From Desmodesmus armatus (taxonomy: Eukaryota; Chlorophyta; Chlorophyceae; Sphaeropleales; Scenedesmaceae): DNA of 64,000 bases. Positions 52,301-62,858 of this stretch are shown piece by piece (the first letter of the stretch is position 1; every line of letters begins with the position of its first letter). The notes beneath the pieces are model-generated. The model was not told the DNA's origin. It searched no databases and saw only the letters and a list, made by a program, of their open reading frames with translations. The stretch is taken from contig VIIQ02000773.1 of NCBI GenBank assembly GCA_007449985.2, positions 1 to 64,000 of the forward strand, in the 5' to 3' direction. The position numbers and the translations under genes are program-made.

Positions 52301-54720
52301 CATATCACATCGGGCCAGATCTGTCTAGACCGTTGCAACACAGTTGGCTATATCTCATACTCTGAGTCACATGCCACCATCGTCTGCAGCATGCTGCATA
52401 CCTCTTGTGAATCCAAATACCACATGGTTACCCCAGTTGGCATAAAATGCCTCCATTCTGTTTGCCAGCACAGCATCTCGCAGGTCTTTCTTCAACTCAG
52501 CTGACAGCGGCATGCCTGCAGAACAGCAGTCACAAGACTCATTCTGAGAACAGCAGACACGTGAGTACCTGCAGGATTGGAGTGTTTGAACCCAAGCAAA
52601 TCACCATATGTCACACACGACATCGTACATGTTGTTGTGAATGCAATGTACCAGCACTACTACTGCTAGTGAACTGGCCGTCTGTTGAAATTTGCCAGGT
52701 GGTCTGATTTTGTATCTGATTTTGTCTCCCATCTGAGTAATCTCAGTGAATGGCTGGCATGAGCCGCTCAGACTCAGGGGCAGGCAGAGGCCCTGCGTTC
52801 CATGACTGCAGGTCCGGGTTTAGTATCCACCTATCTGTATGAATACAAGCTTGACATGTAGCTAGTGGGGTGCGAAGCAAACATACCGACTTCCTTCAGG
52901 TTTGATGGGTCAGGGTTGAACACCTTCTTGGCATAGTAGTCAAAAAAGATGCCGCTGCTTTGAGAGCTGGACGACTCGGTTTTTGAAAACTCTGCTGACA
53001 CTCCCACACCATAGCCACTGAAGGAGGCCTCGGCTTTGGCAGTCATAGTGTCCGCAGCTGATGCAGCGCTGTATACCATCTGCAAACAGTCAAAACAGAA
53101 ATCACGGTCATGTCAGAACTGAACGTCAAAAAGTGCATAGCGGTACGCAAGACGCCAGCCAGCAATGTGTGTGCGGTGCTGCAGCATCTGCAATGCCCAG
53201 TGCCGTCGACATGCCCGGTCAATCCGCCTGCTGTAGCAGCAACTTGGCATCATTCGGCGTGCGCACCATATGCAACTGTATGTGCGGCATGCACATACAC
53301 ATTCATGAATTGCGTGCCGCACGGTGTGCAGCAAGTGCTCCCGGTTTGTTGCGCACGGTGCTGGTACGCCTACCTTGAAGTCAAAGCCTTCGGCAAGGAA
53401 ACCTGATGCAGCTGTAAAGCCTGCGAGCCAGTTGCTGTCCGAAGAGTTGACTGCCAAGGAGTTCATCGGCGGTGTGTCAAATCGGTACTGCCCAGGTGTG
53501 GATGTTGTCCCAACAGTCACTGTCTGCAAGCGGGCGAAGTTCTGGAGAGGGTGGGAGCCAGTGATGGGGACAGTGATGATGTTGAAGGGGGGGTTGGCCT
53601 GCTGGGTCCTCACCACTGGGCCCTTAATTGGTGGGCCGCCTGGAAGTGACGACAGAGAAACTTTGATGGGCTTGGGCAAAGCTTGCGTCAGCACTTTGGA
53701 CTTGATGCCCATCTGCAAAGCCAAGCGTTGAAAGACGACCTACAGGAGCAGCAGGGTGCCGGGCACAGGCAGTTGTTGAAAATAGGCAATAACACCCTGC
53801 TGTACCTTCAAGGCAGTGACTGCACCTGCCAGGAAATAGTAATACGCCCAAACAATGTTTGCAGCAGCAAGTATTTTCAGCATGACTGTTGTGCATGGCA
53901 GGTTGATTGCGCAAATGGTTGCGCAGCGGCTGCTGCTTCTGTCAATTTGGAAAAACCTACCCGCAAGTCTCTGTCTATGTTTGGCGCTTGTGCCAGCTCC
54001 AGCACCATCAGCTTTGTCTGGTTGCTTTGTGCCAACACCTCTTTTGCCACAGGGCCAAACTCTCCATCAACTGGAGATAGCCACAGGTCAACATAGCTGG
54101 TGGCCAAGGGATGCACCTTTGACCACTGAATGTACGCACCCTTGGCACCCCTGTGCCCATAAGTGTCCTGAATGCTGCTCTTTATCACACCTGACATGCA
54201 CAGCAATCTCCATTGGAAAATGATGGCAGACTGAGTTGTGCACTCCACAATCTCTGCAGACAAGCACTCTGATGTGCTGAACATATCTGCCAAAGCAGCT
54301 TGGCAGGCCAGCCCCAGGGGCGCAGTGGGACTTCCTGCACACAAAAAAAAAATAGAAATAAACATTTACCATGAGAGGCTTAAACTGTTTCAGACCACCT
54401 CAGTGATTGCATTGCTTGTTCTTCCAAAATAACAACCTAGTTTGCAACAGGGCATGCACATGATTGGGCAATGGGTACTGCCCATTAATAACCCAGTAAT
54501 AACCCAAGCCGTTTGTGTACATGTTGCATATTGGGCGAGACCGATACATACAGAAGCACAAACGCTTGACTAACTGGCAAACAAAATGCTTGCCTTCAAG
54601 TAAAGCCTCTTCCAGAGCGGCGGTGTGGGCTCCTTGTGGGGCCAGCACAGCCGACATGACTGTGCCCGGCAAAAGCAACGCGAGCATCAAACAGAGCACC
54701 ATAACTTTCTTTGAAAACAT
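49312..54720 (-). CDS. Secreted MACPF-like (membrane attack complex/perforin fold) protein
   Basis: Ten exons with matching phases fit: 54720-54594, 54334-53961, about 53742-53374, 53079-52887, 52515-52402, 52113-51914, 51690-51544, 51215-51052, 50652-50547 and 50343-49312 (stop TAG), about 941 residues. Exon 1 is a clear signal peptide ending near 'VMSA'. Exons 4 and 6 carry two Ser/Ala/Gly-rich alternating segments (SFSGYGVGVSAEFSK and TYKGWGVSVAAAAEFAK) like the membrane-inserting hairpin clusters of MACPF proteins. Between them exon 5 has FYANWGNHVVFGFTRG, resembling the MACPF signature Y/F-x-x-x-GTH. The last exon (344 codons) has two clustered N-glycosylation sites (NATN, NCT) and unknown function. 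MACPF proteins oligomerise on membranes, as pore formers or otherwise. Whether this one forms pores is unknown. The first intron appears to use a GC donor. Confidence 0.6.
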
Positions 54721-55305
54721 TTTTCAGGCTGAAGTATCGTGGTTGCGGTCAAGTGAGGCCGCTCATGTGGGTGAGCACGGGCGATGCATTGCGAAAGACA
54801 AACATAAGCACTTTGGCAAGACTTTGGTGTTTGCAAATGCCTGCTGAGGGCGTTTTCAAGCATTTGTAGTGCTGGGACACATAGCGGGGACACATGTCCT
54901 TTGACTCAAGCTGCTTCACCTTGATAGCCTCACAGTGTATTTCGTCAATATTTCGAAAAGCTGTCTGGTGTGGGGGTCAGGCTGGGACATTGGACACGGA
55001 TGCTGTGCGCTTGACGGAGCAGCACATGTTCTTAAATCAGCTTCCAAGCATTGTCCCAATTTAATGAGTTTGCATAATTCCATACATTTTGTTTTCATAG
55101 AACGCACTTTTAGCAGAAACGCTGGGTCAGCTGACCCAGGGCCATGCCCAGGTCTGCAGAACCGTAGGTGTGGCGCTTTTGGAAGCTGATCTCACAGTAT
55201 TCACTTCTTTTCTTGGTTCGAACGCTTTTTCTTGCTTTTGCGCAAAGCAACATTCAGGCATGTGCTCTGGTCTGTCGCACAACGTTGTGTTAACTCGACC
55301 TGCAG
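54721..55305. other. Upstream flank of the MACPF-like gene
   Basis: No gene recognised. The region should contain the promoter of the minus-strand MACPF-like gene. No TATA element is evident. Confidence 0.35.
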
Positions 55306-56680
55306 GCTATCGACAGCCCCACTCACAACTTCACCCACTACATCAATAATGATGAGCTGATCATCTCTTACGCTTCACCATATCCAGAGAAACAGCTGCC
55401 CCATCTGTGCCATCGCTCACTTCATCACTGACTGTCGACTTTGACTGACACTGTCCTCTCCTCTGGGAAAGTCATGTGTACACAAAGAGTGAGGAGCTCA
55501 AACATGATGGTTTCCACACACGACTCTTACCTGAACCAGTCCCTGGGCAGTGTGGTTATTATCGGTCACTTATGTTTGATCATGGCCAGTTGTAATCCAG
55601 GCCCTGAGGGGCATAATGCCCGCCCAAGGACACCAAAGGATGGGTCAGGCGTGGTGTACTTGTGCTCTGTATACCTGAGGGAAAACGCGATGGTTCATTG
55701 AAGTCGCTGTTTCAGGGTGTGCTGCCACAAGGAACTTCATTGGGTTACATGCATGTCATATGACAGCATGCATGTCATATGACAGGCACCACAAGCCAGC
55801 AGCTGCCTGCCTGCAACATCATTCCTGTCAGCACGGGATGCCACCAATATCACTGGGCCCTCCACAACTGCACAGTTTGACAGCAATTTCACTGAATTGG
55901 ATGCGCAACACATGTACACACCCGGCGTCTGGTCGGAGACACAACAGCCGAAACAACATGCCGCGATGTGGCGCTCTATTTGTTGCCCCTGGAATGCTCA
56001 TGCTTGATGTTTGTGTTGGTTACCTTGATTCAAAGCCATTGAGATATATAACTTTCCTCCCTGTCACAAAAACTGACATGTGTGCACTCTGTGCTGTGCG
56101 CAGGGGGTCTCAACAGATGCCGTGTGCTGGCTTGGCTTTAAAGGAAAGGAAATTTCCATCAAGTGTGTGGTTGGCAGATGCTCATGTGATTACACTGGGG
56201 CTGCCACCTCCATGTTGTAAGTACGTTGCTGCATTATTGGTGCACGAGGAGGGCTTGCACCACAGTGGCTACCTTTTTGCACATTTGCTGTTGACAAGAG
56301 CAGACTTGCATCGCACTGCCAGCAGCCTGTACCCTCTACCTGGCTGAAAATGACAAGCACTTGCTTGCCCGTCGGTCCTGCATGCGCTGCAGGTGCATCC
56401 TGAGGTGCCGTTCCCACTGCCAGCAGCCTGAGTGTGTGTAGTATTGGAGTGCTACCGCCGCCTGCAACCAACTTTCCCTACAACAGGCTCCTCACAGCGG
56501 CCACTACGGCCTGAGCGACTTTTGCAAATCAGCATAGCCACAACAGGGAGCACATTCACAAAGGACGACCCCACCAAGTGTAGCTACGGCTAGTGTGGGG
56601 CTACATCTGCAACAAGCACCCGCGTGCACCACCTTCGTTGAGGGCAAGTGTGGCTACATCACGTGTGACGTCTGCCCGAG
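55306..56680 (+). other. Exon-like fragments of an unidentified extracellular protein
   Basis: After a CAG acceptor at 55303-55305 a frame reads DSPTHNFTHYINNDELIISYAS and ends soon after. Near 55833-55960 another reads DATNITGPSTTAQFDSNFTELDAQ. Near 56552-56680 there are FTKDDPTKCSYG and FVEGKCGYITCDVCP segments. N-glycosylation sequons and paired Cys suggest a secreted protein. The fragments are separated by stops, so this is either a multi-exon gene or a decayed one. The last part looks like the source of the 74-bp array that follows. Confidence 0.25.
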
Positions 56681-58960
56681 GCACCTGTGGGGAACGGCTT
56701 CATCAAGGGCGACTCCAGCAAGTGCGGCTACGCCGAGAGAGGCGTCGGCAAGGGGCACCTGTGGGGAACGGCTTCATCAAGGGCGACTCCAGCAAGTGCG
56801 GCTACGCTGAGAGAAGCGTCGGCAAGGGGCACCTGTGGGGAACGGCTTCATCAAGGGCGACTCCAGCAAGTGCGGCTACGCCGAGAGAGGCGTCGGCAAG
56901 GGGCACCTGTGGGGAACGGCTTCATCAAGGGCGACTCCTGCAAGTGCGGCTACGCCGAGAGAGGCGTCGGCAAGGGGCACCTGTGGGGAACGGCTTCATC
57001 AAGGGCGACTCCAGCAAGTGCGGCTACGCCGAGAGAGGCGTCGGCAAGGGGCACCTGTGGGGAACGGCTTCATCAAGGGCGACTCCAGCAAGTGCGGCTA
57101 CGCCGAGAGAGGCATCGGCAAGGGGCACCTGTGGGGAACGGCTTCATCAAGGGCGACTCCAGCAAGTGCGGCTACGCCGAGAGAGGCGTCGGCAAGGGGC
57201 ACCTGTGGGGAACGGCTTCATCAAGGGCGACTCCAGCAAGTGCGGCTACGCCGAGAGAGGCGTCGGCAAGGGGCACCTGTGGGGAACGGCTTCATCAAGG
57301 GCGACTCCAGCAAGTGCGGCTACGCCGAGAGAGGCGTCGGCAAGGGGCACCTGTGGGGAACGGCTTCATCAAGGGCGACTCCAGCAAGTGCGGCTACGCC
57401 GAGAGAGGCGTCGGCAAGGGGCACCTGTGGGGAACGGCTTCATCAAGGGCGACTCCAGCAAGTGCGGCTACGCCGAGAGAGGCGTCGGCAAGGGGCACCT
57501 GTGGGGAACGGCTTCATCAAGGGCGACTCCTGCAAGTGCGGCTACGCCGAGAGAGGCGTCGGCAAGGGGCACCTGTGGGGAACGGCTTCATCAAGGGCGA
57601 CTCCAGCAAGTGCGGCTACGCCGAGAGAGGCGTCGGCAAGGGGCACCTGTGGGGAACGGCTTCATCAAGGGCGACTCCAGCAAGTGCGGCTACGCCGAGA
57701 GAGGCGTCGGCAAGGGGCACCTGTGGGGAACGGCTTCATCAAGGGCGACTCCAGCAAGTGCGGCTACGCCGAGAGAGGCGTCGGCAAGGGGCACCTGTGG
57801 GGAACGGCTTCATCAAGGGCGACTCCAGCAAGTGCGGCTACGCCGAGAGAGGCGTCGGCAAGGGGCACCTGTGGGGAACGGCTTCATCAAGGGCGACTCC
57901 AGCAAGTGCGGCTACGCCGAGAGAGGCGTCGGCAAGGGGCACCTGTGGGGAACGGCTTCATCAAGGGCGACTCCAGCAAGTGCGGCTACGCCGAGAGAGG
58001 CGTCGGCAAGGGGCACCTGTGGGGAACGGCTTCATCAAGGGCGACTCCAGCAAGTGCGGCTACGCCGAGAGAGGCGTCGGCAAGGGGCACCTGTGGGGAA
58101 CGGCTTCATCAAGGGCGACTCCAGCAAGTGCGGCTACGCCGAGAGAGGCGTCGGCAAGGGGCACCTGTGGGGAACGGCTTCATCAAGGGCGACTCCAGCA
58201 AGTGCGGCTACGCCGAGAGAGGCGTCGGCAAGGGGCACCTGTGGGGAACGGCTTCATCAAGGGCGACTCCTGCAAATGCGGCTACGCCGAGAGAGGCGTC
58301 GGCAAGGGGCACCTGTGGGGAACGGCTTCATCAAGGGCGACTCCAGCAAGTGCGGCTACGCCGAGAGAGGCGTCGGCAAGGGGCACCTGTGGGGAACGGC
58401 TTCATCAAGGGCGACTCCAGCAAGTGCGGCTACGCCGAGAGAGGCGTCGGCAAGGGGCACCTGTGGGGAACGGCTTCATCAAGGGCGACTCCAGCAAGTG
58501 CGGCTACGCCGAGAGAGGCGTCGGCAAGGGGCACCTGTGGGGAACGGCTTCATCAAGGGCGACTCCAGCAAGTGCGGCTACGCCGAGAGAGGCGTCGGCA
58601 AGGGGCACCTGTGGGGAACGGTTTCATCAAGGGCGACTCCAGCAAGTGCGGCTGCGCTGAGAGAAGCGTCGGCAAGGGGCACCTGTGGGGAACGGCTTCA
58701 CCAAGGGCGACTCCAGCAAGCGCGGCTGCGCTGAGAGAGGCGTCGGCAAGGGGCACCTGTGGGGAACGGCTTCATCAAGGGCGACTCCAGCAAGTGCGGC
58801 TACGCCAAGAGAGGCGTCGGCAAGGGGCACCTGTGGGGAACGGCTTCACCAAGGGCGACTCCAGCAAGTGCGGCTACGCCGAGAGAGGCGTCGGCAAGGG
58901 GCGCCTGTGGGGAACGGGTTCATCAAGGGCGACTCCAGCAAGTGCTGGTTCCACAGGAGG
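56680..58960 (+). repeat. Exact 74-bp tandem repeat, 31 copies
   Basis: The marker GCACCTGTGGGGAACGG starts at 56681 and last at 58901 (as GCGCCTGTGG), 2220 bases or exactly 30 periods of 74, so there is no net length change along the array. Units differ by only a few substitutions (for example CCAGCAAG/CCTGCAAG) and are more variable at the 3' end (58620-58960). Because 74 is not a multiple of three, any frame cycles every 222 bases. All three plus-strand frames stay open through the array, each encoding the same 74-residue repeat that includes GNGFIKGDSSKCGYAERG. Whether it is translated is unknown. Confidence 0.97.
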
Positions 58961-59280
58961 AGCCGGCAGGGACACCAAGCCGATATAAGGGTTGTTGCAG
59001 TGTATGCGTACAACCATGTGTGTGCGTGTGCGTGTGTGCGTGTGGTAGTTCTGCCACGATGGATATTGCAGCAAAAAAGGTTGTGGAGGAAAGAACGGAA
59101 AGAACTTGAGGCTCCATGCAAATCCTGCGGCACAACCGCTGAGGGACATAGTGTGAGTCCACTACAGCCAGCAACTTTTATCACAATAATGCAATTCTCA
59201 TTGCGGACTCAATTACTGCTATGATACGCCTTGCTTGATATCCGTCATACTCCCAGCGGACCATCCTATGCCGTTGCCTC

Positions 59281-59397
59281 AATCCATCAGTCAGTCAGTC
59301 AGCTCCGCAGTCAGTCAACCAACCTATCAATCATCCAATCAACCAAGCAATCAACCAACCAGTCAAGCATTCATTCAACCAACCAATCAATCAATGT
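59281..59397 (+). repeat. TCAG/TCAA/CCAA tetranucleotide microsatellite
   Basis: A degenerate four-base repeat (TCAGTCAG..., then TCAACCAA...) of about 28 units. It lies outside any recognised gene. Confidence 0.9.
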
Positions 59398-62300
59398 GTA
59401 ATCAGCTGCAGTAGCTCTAAGGCAAGGCAGCAGCCAAAGAGTTGCTGAGGTTTGTGAGGATGAGAACCAGCCTCAAAATCCTCAAGCCCATCATGATCAC
59501 CCAAGTGCTGAGATAGACAGTCCTTAGGACTGGGTGCTGGGTAAAAGCCTTCATGGAGCAAAACAATGCATGCTCTGCTTGACTTCCTTGTCTGCAGCAA
59601 GCCCTGCCATGCATGTGTCGCTTTGACACACCCTGTGGCCTGGATGCGCCCGGCAGATGCAATTGTGCTCATGTATCAGCCCACACTGCTGCATTTACTG
59701 TTGAACATGCACTCTGGGCTTCTGCCCTTTGCCCGCCATGCTTCTTCTATCGAGTTGCAGCGTAGCCACTTTCTTCTGTTGGGCCTTGGCTCGCTGTGTG
59801 CCCACACTGTATTTGCTGCCAGCCTGTCCGCCAAAGGGTCTAATCTCCGTCTCTTCAGTAATTCTTTTAGCAAATGCCACACATGCCAGACTCTGAGAGT
59901 CACTCCTGTTACGGTAGTAATTGCTCCTGCCATGCTGCAGCACTGCTACCCTGCCTGCTCGAAGCCTCAGAGAGTCATTCCTCCAATGAGTGCAAGCCCA
60001 ACAACCACTGAGTGCAAGCCCAACAACAGCAGCAGCACCAACAAGACAACCAGCCTGCACCACCCAGAATTTCGCAGGCTGGCACGTTGGCTGGCACACC
60101 ACGTTGGAGGCCGTATGTGGTCTGCCAGCCTTTCCAAGCTTGTGTCTGCATCAACAAAAAAACACATAACACAAAGCCCAATAGTTCTATATTATTTCCA
60201 TTGTTATCTTTATTGCAATTGTTTATTGCAAAAGTCAACTTTCACGTCTGATGTCTTGAGGCCTGGCTGCTCGCCAACAGGCTACGTTGACGCCGGGTGA
60301 TAGCCAGTGGTGGGCTGTAGTGCTGGGTTGTAGTGAGTGAATTTGTGCATCAGCCTGCCACCACCGCGGAAGCTGCATGATGTTTCATGCCGGTTGATGT
60401 AACTCGCGGTCATGACCGTCATTCAATGATCATGGATTGATGGATCTGTGTCATCAACCTTGAAGGCAGGGGCCCTTAACTCCCCTGAGTTACTACCCCT
60501 GCTTGAAGGTCGCAGACATCCTGCTCAGCTGCCGGATTCGACAATCACATGCACACATGCACCTCTTCATTCATATACTATAGGAGAATAGGGTTAAGAG
60601 CAAGCCAGCATGACAAGTTTGCCGACAACTTCGTGATCCGTGTACACCACAGCAACAACCAAGGGTGACCTGACTCAGGTCCTGATCAACCTGACAGTTC
60701 TTGTGCACGCCAGCATGACATGTTTGCTGATGACCAATTTGTCTTTGTACACACAGAACAACTGGATGCTGCAGGTGATCACCCTTACTAAGGAGTATAT
60801 GCAGTGCAGTTCGCCGTGCTGCAAGGTTCAGTCAGGCTCACCCCATATTCTCAGCCTGCAACATGTTTGTCCCCATTCTAGGATAGAGGAAGAGGGGGAG
60901 AGGAAAAAAGTGCGAAATTGCGACAAAGACACAGACCGTGATTCCGTACAATTCAAATCAAATCCAATCAAAGTCACACCTGTAGACCTGTAGCTATGAA
61001 GGTCAAGAGCTCATGCCAGCCATTCACTGATATCACGGAGATGGCAGAACAAACCAGAAGAAACAAATTACTGAGGATCAAACAGAGAAGCCTGACGCTT
61101 TTATGAGGATAAACCAACCCTAAGATCCCCAAGCGTACTATCTAAGTGCACGAGATGGACAACCCTCCAAACTGGATGCCGGGCAAAAACCTCCGTGGAG
61201 GAAAATAAAAAACCTTTTGTAGCAATTTGACTTGGGCTGGATCAATTAGGAGGCTCGGCACTAGGCGGCTCTCGATACAAAAACACATGCAAGGCTGGTG
61301 GCAGTCGTGCCATGGTGCTGCAGCAGCACACCATGCGGCCTGCATGCACTCTTTGGTGTGCACTGTTGCACTGCATACATTGGTCAGTGTGCCCTGCTGC
61401 AATTCCTAAGTGACCCACCCAAACTTCCTGCAGTTGGCATGCTGCAGGTTGGCTGTGCACTCAAGTGTGGGCCTGTGAGTTGATTTTTTTTTGGAAAATA
61501 GTACAGTAACATTCACCATCTGCTCGCTGCAGAGACGTCTGGCCCTATACTTGCAAGCATTGGGTCTAGTGTTGACTGTCATGTGTAGGGGTGGAAGTCC
61601 TGTGCGCTGTGTCAGCATATCTGCCAAAGCTTTCACTGCAACACTCGTACAAACTTGATTTTCACTGGCTCCTAAGCCACGCTCTTGGTTCTGATGGTCG
61701 CTGCTGTTAGGGCCTCACTGTAGGCCTACAACTATCGCTGGCTGGGCACTTCACCGCTGGCTGGGTGCTTGCTGGGGCCCAGGTTCCTGTGCTTCCTAAC
61801 TTTTGGTACCTTAATGTTGGTTTTCATCATACGCTTGTATTTCTGTACAGCCGGGGTGTCCGCCTGTACTTCTGCCCTGTCCGCTGCTGCCACGGGCCAT
61901 GTGGTGCATGCTGTCTAGGCAATTTCCATGCCATTTGAAATGCAAATGCCTTGCCTTTAGTTGTGTTTCCCTCTTTGAGTCCCCGATATGTTCTAGCTAT
62001 CCATCTTGCAATAACCATTTCCCTATAGGCAAGTCAACAGCTGACTGCACCATGTGCCTTAGCACACTTGATGTAAGCTCACTACCCAAATTTGACGTTT
62101 CTTGTCCGATTCGACTGTCAGGAATAGACTGTCTCTGAGGAAGCCTCGCAAAAAGGCAAACAGAAAGCTTCACCTGAACCAGGCGTATGTGGGTCACACA
62201 ATATTTGCAGGTTTGAAGATCATCTTTCTCCCAACGCTAGCCGCACACCAGTGGCTGGGTTGAGTGTCTGACACTATGACACTAATCAGTGTGTCGGATT

Positions 62301-62858
62301 CTACATCCTGTATTATGTCCACAGGACAAATGCCAATATAGAGACAAGGGTCAACAGTCATCACCATGGTGATCACATGGCATGAAAACATCATGAACAG
62401 TGTCCATGTGGTGCCGCCGTGTCAGAGTAGCTCACTTCAATTCCAAAAACAATTACACATGCGCCTTCCCGTCAGCATTCAAGCATAGGCAGCTGCAGAG
62501 AGGGATGCGGTTGCATACGCTTGCAAGCTCCCACAAGGTAACACCGTCACACAAAAGGCAACAATGGTGGGGATGCTGCAGCCATCCGCTGGAACAATCT
62601 GATGACTACTGAGCTTGTGCTGCTGTGACATAGGACCCCGATACGCTATGTGCTGGTGCAATGCAACAAAAACGCACCAGACCCGGAGGTCGCAACTGGA
62701 CTGGCGTGTGCAGCTCAGCGCATGATGCGTGCAAACATTGCAGCCAAACCTCACGCGCGCAGTATATGACCTGCCGGCGACACCACAGGAAGACAATGAG
62801 AGGGCTGCATACTGAAAGAGCACATTACTCTGTATCTGCAGCTCTCAATGAGAAGACT
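59398..62858. other. Spacer without a recognised gene
   Basis: One longer plus-strand frame (59566-60300, about 245 codons) and overlapping minus-strand frames exist, but composition and context give no family. Two segments, about 59505-59565 and 61150-61210, share an 'AAACTGGATGCCGGGCAAAAACC'-like core and are probably copies of one dispersed repeat. A second weak pair, 60610-60660 and 60708-60760, shares 'CATGACA(A/T)GTTTGC'. Confidence 0.4.

Noticed and set aside
56680..58960. CRISPR array
   Set aside because: Units are contiguous and identical with no unique spacers, and the genome is eukaryotic.
59566..60300. Protein gene of about 245 codons
   Set aside because: Composition is irregular, there is no motif, and minus-strand frames over the same bases look equally plausible.
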